A DNA stretch of 64,000 nucleotides, taken from contig KN805382.1 of NCBI GenBank assembly GCA_000818945.1, forward strand, positions 455,230 through 519,229, in the 5' to 3' direction. The notes under the pieces were generated by a model. The model had not been told where the DNA came from. It ran no database searches and saw only the letters and a program-made list of their open reading frames with translations. The translations under genes and the position numbers were made by a program. Origin of the DNA: Schizochytrium sp. CCTCC M209059. Lineage: Eukaryota > Sar > Bigyra > Thraustochytrida > Thraustochytriidae. Positions 36,377 through 45,900 of the stretch are shown here, one piece after another (the stretch's first letter is position 1; the number at the start of each line of letters is the position of its first letter).

Positions 36377-37342
36377 TCACGGGCCAATCTTAACAATAAG
36401 GGAGTTCATTGTCCAAACGCAGCCTCGCCAGGGAGAGCTATCGCGATGGTCAGTGGGCATTTTGGGGGAGTAAAAGGGCGTGTCCTTGGCAACGTAGCGA
36501 TGAAAAAGTGAACCTCCAATGCAGCCGAGAATCCATACCACTACGACCGCGAGGACGAGACGACGCATGGCTTCAAAGAATTGCTGATCTCCGAACTCGT
36601 TCGCCGCGGTCTCACACACGTCGTAGGCAAAGGTGAGAACAATGCTAAAGACGAGAAAGAAGAGAACGAAAATGTTACAGATGCGGACCAGAAAGGGCGC
36701 ATTTTTGCTCACGAAGCCCATGCAGGTCTCTGCACGCGTGAGCCTGCCGAAATCATCATCCCATTTGTCTGCGAAACAATAAAATCCAATGGCAATAAAA
36801 ATGCTGGAAACGCCCATGAACAAGTAGAATACCGCAAAGGCGTAGAGGACAGACACATAGGTCCCGCGAAGTCTGACGGTGGGACTTGTCAGTATGGCAC
36901 ACTCGCCAGATGGGGATGACGCTGGTCTAAATCCACGCACGCCTTCTTGTGAGCATTCGCCAAAGCTATCGCACGGTGTGTAGACGGTCGATGACCCTGG
37001 ATCGTTACTATTGCAAATGTAGCACTCTCTTCGCGTGTCTTCAATTTGCTGCGAAATGTTTTGAAAGCGTGACACTTCGTCGAATGTCTCGAAGGCCTCC
37101 TGGGAGGGAAAGCCCCACGCTGCAAACTCTTGAAGACCACCCGCCACAGCACTGTTGGCGATCGTGTAGCAGGCGCACGCGCTGTAATCTTTTCCAGATG
37201 CCGAGGCGATGAGAAGCGGACACTGCACGTTGCATGTGTCGGCGTTACTGCTTACGCGCACAAAGGAAGCGATTGAAATTGCCAAGTATACGATGGCCGT
37301 GAGGATATAATAGTACATGAAGTTACGAGAACCGGAGCCCAT
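36377..37342 (-). CDS. Four-TM membrane protein with Cys-rich first loop
   Basis: 321 residues from ATG 37342 to TGA 36377-36379. Four hydrophobic segments are visible: about 8-30 (YYYILTAIVYLAISIASF), 161-190, 216-240 and 261-280. Between TM1 and TM2 lies a long loop with nine cysteines (C37, C41, C56, C58, C107, C110, C124, C130, C148), including CAC and CYIC pairs, which suggests a disulfide-bonded extracellular or lumenal domain. The topology, short N-terminus and large Cys-rich loop recall tetraspan proteins, but the large loop is the first rather than the second and no CCG motif is present. A Gly at position 2 (MGSGSR) could allow myristoylation. Function unknown. Confidence 0.7.
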   Translation of the reverse strand: MGSGSRNFMYYYILTAIVYLAISIASFVRVSSNADTCNVQCPLLIASASGKDYSACACYTIANSAVAGGLQEFAAWGFPSQEAFETFDEVSRFQNISQQIEDTRRECYICNSNDPGSSTVYTPCDSFGECSQEGVRGFRPASSPSGECAILTSPTVRLRGTYVSVLYAFAVFYLFMGVSSIFIAIGFYCFADKWDDDFGRLTRAETCMGFVSKNAPFLVRICNIFVLFFLVFSIVLTFAYDVCETAANEFGDQQFFEAMRRLVLAVVVVWILGCIGGSLFHRYVAKDTPFYSPKMPTDHRDSSPWRGCVWTMNSLIVKIGP

Positions 37343-37988
37343 CTTGCTCTCGTTCCTGTGGCGCGAACGCGGCGAACCGAGCGCGCCGCACAAGGTCGCC
37401 GCCTTAAACCAAGTGGACCGCACGAGGCGAGAGGAATCTTTTCTTTCTTTCTCGCAGCCCGGAGAATCAGACCAGGCACTCTGCAGCGGTAGAAATTGTC
37501 CGGTCGCACAGGGAAAATGGGCCGCGTCTGCCTAGCCTGCCCACTCCAGCGAAAGTCGCCTCGCCCAAGTCGTGCGACCTCTACGCAGTCGATGACGGTG
37601 AGAAATGTTGATGCAGTATAACTAAGACAAGGCTGGCGGCACGGCAAGTGCGCCACGAGGAGGAGGGAGGAAGAAGGGCAAGCCGCGTTCGTCTGTGCGC
37701 CCCGCTCCCTTCCTGCCCGCGTGCGTGCGCACGTGCGTCTTCGGCACGTTAACGCGCGCGCGAGGCGCCTCGTTCTTTGTATGCACTTTCACTGACAGTC
37801 ACAGACTGCGATTATGAAGAGATCCAAAAAGAACTCACAGTCGTGCTGATATGATAGCCAGCCCCAAAATAGTACGTATAGTAGTCTTACGCATTGAATT
37901 TTTAGAAGATGGCCTGGATCAAGGCTGCCTAGGCGCAAAGACGACATACATGGCGTTGCTGCTGTCTTGCGTGCCTTGGCGAGCGTGA
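37343..37988. other. Intergenic region, no gene recognised
   Basis: About 650 bp between the start of the four-TM gene and the stop of CWF19L1, both on the minus strand. It contains a GC-rich stretch with alternating CG (near 37752-37770) and nothing that reads as a gene. Confidence 0.45.
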
Positions 37989-40019
37989 CTATTCTTGTTT
38001 CCCCTCGTCGTGCTCTTGGAAGGGATCAAACGCCTTGAAGCCGTCCGTAAAGGCGGTGGCCATTCGCGTCTCGAGATCCTGGGGCACGAGACAATCCTGC
38101 CATGAAACACGATGCATACAGCCCATGATGGAGCAAGCGAGGTGTCTACCAAATTGAAGGGGCAAATTCTTGCGTGCAGGCGAGACGTTACGCTTGCTCG
38201 CGCCATCGCCGCCATCGTTGTCATCATCGTCGTCAACGTGGTCTGGGTCTTCTGGGACTATGTAAATCCGCGGACTGACAATCCCCGGGACCTCGATGTA
38301 CATGTACTCCTCGTCCGAGTCGGCCATGCGCGCCTTGAGTTTGAGTAGACCATCCGCGCGGAGCGTTGGCGCAAGGTCTGGAAAGTCCTTGGGCCCCAAG
38401 TCAGGCAACTCTTCGTCGAATGAAATCTTGCAGCGGTTCGCCTCGCGCTTGAGAGCGTCGAGTAGGGTCGGCGTGCAGGCAAGCGGCAGGGGAATGGCCT
38501 CTAGGAAGGCATGACGCTGCATGGCCTTGGTGAGAATGACATTGCGCTCAAAAAACAATGGAACGCAATCAAAGGAGGCATAAAAGGAGGCCACAGCGTG
38601 CTTGAACTTGAGTGCTTCCTCCAAAGTGGTGCTCTCGACGGCTGCGAAGCTCTCCTCGTGGCCAATGGGTACGATTTGAACGTGCTGGGCCGAGAGACCT
38701 CCCTTCGGAAGCGACAAGTAGACCTCATCAGCCACGCTAACAATAAGGTGGCTTTCACACGACGGACTTGCGAGACAGTACCAGCAGTCGGCGCGCGGAG
38801 CTACATTGTGTCGGCGGCGGCGCTGACGTTTTTTGCGATTGGATTTTGGGTCACCGCGTTTTCGTTTGCTGCCAAAAAAGTATTGCGAGCTCTGAGCAGC
38901 GTCTTGGGCGTGAAGCCGATCTATCTGCGCTTGCGTCAGCCGGCCCTGAGGACCTTCGCGCGCGGCGATGGGCTCTGCGCCCGGGGCGCCCGAGGACTGC
39001 TGTTGTCGCACCGAGGCCGACTTTGCTACCGCATCTTTGGCAAAGGGGCACGGCGCAAGGTCTGGAGAGGCTTCTGGCTCTGTTCGTTGCTTTTGTTTCC
39101 ACTGTGGTTCCAAGGAGAGTGCATGGAGCCATTTTCGCGACTTGTCCTTGTTTGCTGGGTCGACGCGTCCTAGGGCAATGAAGCGCGTGTACACTGCATC
39201 GCTTTCAGCCATAACAGTCTCGACAGCGGCGAGGCCGTTTCGGAAGGGCGCACGAGCAAAGAAGATGCCTTCTGCGCCCGCAAAGTGGTAGCGCGGAGCA
39301 ATGGCGATTGACAACGTGCGCACATGCTCGGAGCCTGGATGCGAAAGAGCGAGCGGGGGCTGCTGGGCCTCTCCAAGATTAAGAAGAAGGTCTTTGGGCC
39401 AATCTAGGCTCAAAAAAATATCGGGTTGAGCCCATGCTTGCGGTGAAGCGCCTGCTTCCTTTGCGTTCGTATCGGGCTGATCCGCTTTGCACAGTGTTGC
39501 TAGCGCCTCGACATCGTCCGGCGTGTATTGCCAGGGTGATACTGACCCCGACGATGCGTGAGCGCGTTGCGCCGATCCACTCATGAAAGCGATTTTCAAG
39601 TCGTCCAGCGCCGAGATGGTCTTGATACCGCAGCGGCCGAGAAAGTGCAGGTTCGTGGCCAGGGTTACGCCATCAGGGTTGAGGTTTGCGTGTCCGTGGC
39701 GGCCTGCCACAAAGTAGGCCGGGACGGGGAAATGCTTGGTGCCCTCGATGAAGCTTTCAATGTCTACGGTTCCCTCAACGTGGGCGTTATCGGCCGCTCT
39801 GGCGGCGGCGGCGGTGGCGGCGGTGGTGGCGGCAGCATCGTCTTGGAGAGCAGGCTCCGTTGGTCCTCGTGCTCCGGCTTGGGCGGGGTCAGCAAAGAAC
39901 TCGCCCGCGCAAAAGACCGCGTCGAAGGGGCCATGCTTGGAGGCGTTGAGGGCCTCGACCTTTTCAGCAAGCGCGCCGAGGCGCCCGCGCACGTCGCCCG
40001 CGAAAAGAACCTTGACCAT
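37989..40019 (-). CDS. CWF19L1: CWF19-like protein 1 (metallophosphoesterase-like + CwfJ domains)
   Basis: 676 residues from ATG 40019. The N-terminal domain (about 1-260) starts MVKVLFAGDVRGRLGALAEKV and has FDAVFCAGEFF and PAYFVAGRHGH, the degenerate calcineurin-like fold of this family. A basic KRKRGDPKSNRKKRQRRRRH linker (about 385-400) leads to the CwfJ C1 domain: CWYCLASPSCESHLIVSV and the HIT-like HVQIVPIGHEES (three His). CwfJ C2 follows to the C-terminus (FFERNVILTKAMQRHAFLEAIPL and the end near QFGRHLACSIMG). Fungal and animal relatives associate with spliceosomes at lariat turnover together with debranching. Its presence is compatible with at least some introns in the genome although none is needed in this window. 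A Gln/Ala-rich insertion interrupts the first domain near 60-85. Confidence 0.92.
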   Translation of the reverse strand: MVKVLFAGDVRGRLGALAEKVEALNASKHGPFDAVFCAGEFFADPAQAGARGPTEPALQDDAAATTAATAAAARAADNAHVEGTVDIESFIEGTKHFPVPAYFVAGRHGHANLNPDGVTLATNLHFLGRCGIKTISALDDLKIAFMSGSAQRAHASSGSVSPWQYTPDDVEALATLCKADQPDTNAKEAGASPQAWAQPDIFLSLDWPKDLLLNLGEAQQPPLALSHPGSEHVRTLSIAIAPRYHFAGAEGIFFARAPFRNGLAAVETVMAESDAVYTRFIALGRVDPANKDKSRKWLHALSLEPQWKQKQRTEPEASPDLAPCPFAKDAVAKSASVRQQQSSGAPGAEPIAAREGPQGRLTQAQIDRLHAQDAAQSSQYFFGSKRKRGDPKSNRKKRQRRRRHNVAPRADCWYCLASPSCESHLIVSVADEVYLSLPKGGLSAQHVQIVPIGHEESFAAVESTTLEEALKFKHAVASFYASFDCVPLFFERNVILTKAMQRHAFLEAIPLPLACTPTLLDALKREANRCKISFDEELPDLGPKDFPDLAPTLRADGLLKLKARMADSDEEYMYIEVPGIVSPRIYIVPEDPDHVDDDDDNDGGDGASKRNVSPARKNLPLQFGRHLACSIMGCMHRVSWQDCLVPQDLETRMATAFTDGFKAFDPFQEHDEGKQE

Positions 40020-40790
40020 CTTCTGGGCCGCCTTGTGCTTCTGTCGAGTCAACTTGACTTGTCACCATCTGCCACTAGGCCCTACAAAATTAAGCTTGAC
40101 TGTGTGGATGCCGCCCCACCTGCCTTGCCTTGTTTCTCTGCGAAGAACGTATTTGCACATAGCAAGGCTAGGCAAGGCTAGGACTAGGTCCACCCCCCCA
40201 AAAATAGAAAACTGATTGTTTACTTGGTGGACTTGAGACCTTTTATGGTCTTTTCTCGCGACCGGAAGAAAATCACTTTCCGTTTAGTCGATGAGAGAAA
40301 AGGATGGCGAAAGTCTCGAACGAAGGCAAGGCATTTTCGGTCAAATGGACCGCAAACTCAATGCTCTGACATGCGAGGTAGTAAGTGCTCATTCAACCAA
40401 TTCAATCAATCACGAAAAAAATATTTACCAACAGACCTACGTACTCCTCTAAAGAGAAGGGAAATATGAAAAGGCGCAGAAGGTTGCCTTTTATCCCAGC
40501 ATTCTCACACGATAAAAACAAAATAACCAACCAATCGGTTCTGTTTGAATCCCCAATCTCATGACTTTTGAGATCCCATCATGACATGAGGCCACGAATG
40601 AACAGCTGGATTCAAAGAGAGAGAAAAAAATGAATATTTGGGGGAAAAGGAATGAGGAATAGCGATGAATGGTTGAGGGTTTATCAGATGCTCCGAATCA
40701 CGGTACGAATCGACCCAGAATGCCACTTGCAGCCTTGCGCGATAGACCCACGGTAGCTCGCACAAAGCCCGAGTGACTCAGGGGCGAGAC
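40020..40790. other. Intergenic region, no gene recognised
   Basis: 770 bp between the CWF19L1 start and the uS2 stop, both minus strand. It is AT-richer than surrounding sequence and contains a short aggcaaggcta duplication near 40161-40180. No coding or RNA gene is apparent. Confidence 0.45.
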
Positions 40791-41735
40791 TTACTGCTGG
40801 AAGCCAGAGTAGCCCTGCTGCTGCTGGGGAGCCTGGCTAGGGTCCCACTGCTGCTGCTGCTGCTGAGGGGCGACAGGGGGCTGGGCCTGCATGCCCTCGA
40901 AGCCAGAGGCAACACCCGACTGGGCCTCAAAGCCCGCCTGCGGTGGGAGAACACCCTGCTGCTGGCCGTCAAAGGGCTGCTGCTGGAGGCCGTTGAAGCC
41001 GGCATCAACACCGCCCATATCGGCGGTGGCGTCAAACTCAGCCATACCCTGGGCAGGGGCGGCAGCGGCAGCCTGGGCGGCGGCCTGAGCGGCGGCCTGC
41101 TCCTCGGCCTGCTTCTCGAGCTCCTCGGCGTCGCGGTAGAAGAAGAGATCGACGCTGACGCTCCAGGGCTCGTTCATGGAGATCGTGCCGCGGAGACGGA
41201 GGACCTCGCGCGAGAGCATCCAGTACATGAGGCCAATGGAGTGCTTGCCGCGGTTGTTGCAAGGGATGGCAACATCGACGAAGCGGAGGGGGGAGTCGCT
41301 GTTGCAAAAGCCAATGACGGGGATGTTCACGTAGCGGGCCTCGTTCACGGACTGCTGGTCAAGACGGGGGTCAGTGACGATGAGCAGGCGGGGCTCCTTG
41401 AAGTTCTTGGTGATCTGGTTGGTGAAGGTACCGGGGGTGAAGCGCGAGCTCAGGGACTGGCAGCCAGTGTAGTGAGCGAACTTGAGCACAGCGCGCTGGC
41501 CGTAGGGGCGGGCAGTGACGGCGACAACATCGCTGGGGTTCTCGATGGTGACGATGATGCGAGCGGCGAGCTGGATCTTCTCGAGGGTCTTGCCGATGTT
41601 CAGGATGTGCACGCCATCGCTGTTGCGGCGCCAGATGTACGGGCTCATCTGGTGGTCGCTGTTGGTCGTGCCGATGTGGACCTTGGCGGCCAGCATGCGC
41701 TGGATGTCCTCCTCGCGGGCGGAAAGGGAAGCCAT
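40791..41735 (-). CDS. RPSA: 40S ribosomal protein SA (uS2)
   Basis: 314 residues from ATG 41735 to TAA 40791-40793. It is the eukaryotic uS2 protein of the small ribosomal subunit, needed for 40S maturation. Motifs match throughout: DIQRMLAAKVHIGTTN, MSPYIWRRNSDGVHILNIGKT, FTPGTFTNQI, EPRLLIVTDPRLDQQSVNEA, NIPVIGFCNSDSPLRFVDVAIPCNN and RGTISMNEPWSVSVDLFFYRD. Length is close to the usual 290-310; the extra is a Gln/Pro/Gly-rich tail ending GYSGFQQ, whereas animal proteins have an acidic W-repeat tail. Codon choice is visibly more uniform than in neighbours (mostly C- or G-ending), as expected for a highly expressed gene. A long antisense open frame here is a by-product of that bias. Confidence 0.98.
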   Translation of the reverse strand: MASLSAREEDIQRMLAAKVHIGTTNSDHQMSPYIWRRNSDGVHILNIGKTLEKIQLAARIIVTIENPSDVVAVTARPYGQRAVLKFAHYTGCQSLSSRFTPGTFTNQITKNFKEPRLLIVTDPRLDQQSVNEARYVNIPVIGFCNSDSPLRFVDVAIPCNNRGKHSIGLMYWMLSREVLRLRGTISMNEPWSVSVDLFFYRDAEELEKQAEEQAAAQAAAQAAAAAPAQGMAEFDATADMGGVDAGFNGLQQQPFDGQQQGVLPPQAGFEAQSGVASGFEGMQAQPPVAPQQQQQQWDPSQAPQQQQGYSGFQQ

Positions 41736-42929
41736 CTTCTCTGCTCTTTGAGTCTTCTCGCGCACGAGTCTCTGCTCTCCTGCTGCTGCTGCTGCCGGAC
41801 CTCAGCGACTGCTTTGCCTGAGCACGCGAAAATCAATCGCAATATGCTCCACCAAGTCGCGGCAGGCGCTAGACCTTGCTCACCCCGCCCTGGCTGGCCA
41901 CGAGACCTTCGGCGCCAACCCGCACCGAAGTCTGCCGAACCCCGCCTTTCCCGGAGCCGGCTAGGGCGCGGTTAGGTTTGTGTCTCGCGCCTGTCCCGGG
42001 TGGCTTTTCGCCGGGTCTTTGCCGCTAATCGGGTGGACAAAGGGTATAATTGCTCAGCGGTTTGGGCTGTGTGGGCGCATCGGGCAGCGCAAGTGAAGCC
42101 AATGGAGAAGGCGCCATTCCGTCAAGTAAGACATTTTCTCCGGCAAGTACAGAATGCGAGGACAAAGGGAGGGAGGGCGAACGCAGGTGCAAGTGCAGTA
42201 AGGAGGTAGGAAGAAGTGAATTATAGGGGCGGAGGAAAGGGTCGCAAACTGTGCCACAAGTGCCACAGTGTGTATAAGCGAGCCCAGAAAATAGAAGAAG
42301 AAGAAGAAAAAGAAGCAATGGCAGAAGAAAAAGAAAAAGAAGAAGAAGAAGAAAAAGAAGAAGAAGAAAAAGAAGAAGAAGAAGAAAAAAGAAGAAGAAA
42401 ATTTGGAGAGCGACGAAAAGCAACGCCGTAGCAAACCTGCGACGAGCCGCGCGAAGGAGACGCGCGCGCAAGGCGAGACTTAGGACCTGCAGCGTGGAAA
42501 CACCGCGGTCGGTTGACCGATCGGTCGGTCTCGTGCGCGCGCGCGAGGACGCCGTCGCTGGCGTCGACGTTGCTTTTGCAGGCAGGGGCCATCTATTTTC
42601 AAACAAAAAGCAGGAACGCAGCGCGGGACCCAGCCGGAGCTGCCTGTAGCCAGCCCGCCTCTCCTCGCGAGGTGGGTGGCGGGCGCGCTGCGGATCGGCA
42701 CGAGCGCGCTACCAGCTGGCGCGACGACGATCGATCGCAAGAGCACGTGGACACTTCTTCACCGCGCGTTTGTTTCCAAGGAACAGCAATTATCTCGTAT
42801 ACATAGAGAATATTACGATCTCTGCTGCGGCTCGACGTCGCGGAGGAATAAAGTCCAAGTGCACCATCCCATAGGATAAGCCCACACGCACGCACTCAAA
42901 CGCGCGCGTGCAGTAGAGGCCACGTGCAT
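41736..42929. other. Divergent upstream region with GAA purine tract
   Basis: 1.2 kb between the uS2 start (minus) and the TRPC4AP-like start (plus). A GAA/GAAAA tract of about 120 bp lies at 42289-42408; translated it gives poly-Glu on the plus strand and poly-Phe/Leu on the minus. The plus-strand frame through it (42216-42431) has no ATG. No gene is supported. The uS2 promoter should be adjacent to 41736. Confidence 0.55.
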
Positions 42930-45900
42930 ATGAGCACCACATTTGCTTTGGTCAAGGAGATTGGAACGCACGCAGCCTCGTGGCTTTGCGTTTACTTTGG
43001 GTCATATCTTTGCCATCTCTTGCTCGTTCGCCCGAACAGCGATCGGTCTCTTGGCGTCATTGCTTCGCCCTCGCGCTCTGCACGTTTCATCGCTTGGACA
43101 GATCTTGTCTGGCGCACAGTATCACTACTTCGAGCGGGTGATCTTGTCGGTGTCGCTGTAGCCTTGCACGGTGGCCTTTGTGCGCACGTTGGCATCCAAA
43201 GACTCTCGGGGGCTACCACCTTTCTCAACGCAGACACGAACAACGCGGACGACGACGAGAACGACGACGAGGAAGAGGCAGAGGAAGACGAGGAGACAGA
43301 AATAGAGGGCTCAACAATGTCGGCGAACAATATGAACAACGCATCATTAGGCCGCAGCGCAAGTGACGGCAGCGGAGCAGGTCTCGATGACTCCAAAAAA
43401 CGCGCCCGAAGTAGCGCTCCCGTCGGTGTTTTTCAACAAAAGCCTGGCATGTCCGCATGGCGCATCGCCGAAAGTCGCGAGAGGAGCGGCAAGGTGAGCT
43501 TTTACCGTCTTTCGGACGTGCCTACAGGACTTACCAATGCCATAGACTCTCAGTTTCAGCGCATCCCCTCCCTTGTTCTTCGACTGCAAGAAAAGTGCCA
43601 TTTTTACATGTCCAAGCAGTGCTCACGCGGAGCTACGTGCAAGGGAAAGCATGGGCCAAAGCGCAAAGACACCTCCAACATTGAAGAGGAGATTGATTGG
43701 TTGATCTCCGAATCGCTCCGCGTGGTGTGCGCACCTCTCGAAGACGCGGGGACGCTTGATCCGAGTCTTTTAAAGCCCGAGCAAGCATGCCAGTTTACAG
43801 CGTGTGGCGGAGGTAGACTCCTCGCGGACTTCCTCATGTGCACCATGCCCATGTCTCTCCATGGTCGCGGGGCTGAACAACGCTGGGTCCATGACCCCAT
43901 TGGTCCTACCTCCGAGGCTGATAGAAAGGTGCACACGATGTGGTTTCGCGCGCTTGAACTGCTGCGCGAGCTGTGTCTTTGCAGCCAGGGGTTCAACGAG
44001 GAGCTTGCGCTCGACAAAGAATTCGTCGTTTTTCTCTTTAACGTCCTGCGCGTGTCGACTCTTTTCGAAGGCGCTCTCATTCTCTGTGAGGAAGTGGTGT
44101 GCGCACAGACGCGCGAGGCGTTTGACCTCAGTCTGGTTCCGAATATCGAGGAGATTCTCGATAAACTTAACAGCAACGAGCTGACAATGGTATGCAGAGT
44201 ACTCGTCCTGCTCGTTCACGAGGCTGAAGACCCGAGCACTATGAGCGAGCCTCCAACCTCGATGACGCTCTTGCGTACGCGCGCGCGGGCGCTCAACACA
44301 AACTCTATCGTCCACCGAAACCAGCGGCTCCTCGCAAGCAAGCCCACTGTGCTGCGTCGCCTCGTACATGTGCTCCGTCGATGGGCCCCTCGTTTTCCGG
44401 GCGAGGAGCCCGATCGCGGCGAGACTGGCTACATGACCTATGCCGAGATCACCTCGGCGTTGCAGAACCACAATGTCTACACTGGGACGCTCAATTTCTT
44501 TCGGCAACTTGGCTTGGGTCCAATGGATTATATTGAAGCGCTACGCAGCTTCATGATGGACCCTGTCGATCAGATCATTGGTGCGCTGCGAATGCTTTAC
44601 GAAGGCTTCAACGTACGCGACCTCCTCGGAGAAAATGAGTGGCAGAATATGCCCGCCCCCCTGGACATGGACAAGATTGCTGTCATTGTCGAGGAATCAC
44701 TTTCTGGAGCTCGTAACGAACCTCGCGCGCAGCGAATCGCGAACCAAGCCCTCGCTGACGACAGGGAGGCCGTCGAGACCCGGCTAGCAAGTCTCGAGGC
44801 AGCTCTTGAAAGTGATGGCCCGGGAAGCACCGAGGCAAGCGAGGCAAGCACGGAACGTGACGCTGGCCCAAGTTCCGGCAGCAGAGACGAAAGCAGTGCC
44901 CAAAGATTAGAGGCTGCGAGAAGTCTTTCGCCGCACATTTCCCGCCTGCTCCGGTCCATTGGCAATCTCAGTGAAGAAGACGCACCTGTCCTCGACGAAG
45001 AGGATGGAATCGACGAAGCCGAAGATCGCAATTTCGACGAAGTTAGCCTCCAAGATGTTGTCGCCGAAGCCGCTGGCTTTGTTGGCGGCTTTGCTACGGG
45101 CGACGATCGTCTTGCAGCTGCCGCAGCGCGGGCCGTTCTAGGCGTTGCGGGACGTACAGGTACGGCTGAAATGGACGAAGACGCGGTGGAGCAGCAACGG
45201 ATCATGACGGAGCGCCTGCGCCTCGAGCATGTGAGCAAGCAGGTCGAGGTGCTCTTCATGCTTGCAATGTTGGCAGGAAGCGTGCGTAAAGGATCGGTGA
45301 ATCACGACCTGGCGAAATTTAACATTGTAGGCATGCTCTCGCGGCTTTTCCACAAGCTGCCGTGGGACTCGAACGATGATGAATCCTCGCACCAGCGTCT
45401 GCACGGCGCTAATTGTCAGTGCAAGCCGATGGCCACGATCAAGATTCAGTATTTGCGGCTCGTGCACAATTTCTGTGATCGAGAAGCTGCAGGACGAACG
45501 AACAAGCGCCTTTTGCTTTCCACGCATGATTTGCGAGTGTGCCAGCTGCTCTATCGCCACGATGGCGAAATTTCCGTGGAGCTCACACGGCAGCTGCTGC
45601 AAGACAACGGCGGACGCGACGCTGAGGACCCCAAACGCGCCGGTCTCTTATACAAACTGTCAAGGGTCATGATGAAGGAGGACCCGAACTCGCAACACCG
45701 GTCGTGGGTTGCGTCCACCCTCGAAGCCTATATGCGCGGCTCGACCCTGGAAGAGCAGCTTCTCTTTTCGGCCTGGGACGTCACTTCGCATGTATTGGAG
45801 CAAATGCTGCAGCCGGGCTTCAAGGGTCCTGGAATGCTTCAGGCCAACTTTGATCTCCTCGGCGAGCTTCTCAAGTTTAATCGTGTCCAATTTGCGTATG

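Noticed and set aside
40773..41975. A 400-codon open frame on the plus strand opposite the uS2 gene
   Set aside because: It is antisense to a certain ribosomal protein gene. Its Leu/Gly/Ala/Glu-rich composition follows from the strong codon bias of that gene, and its start is not at an ATG context with any family feature.
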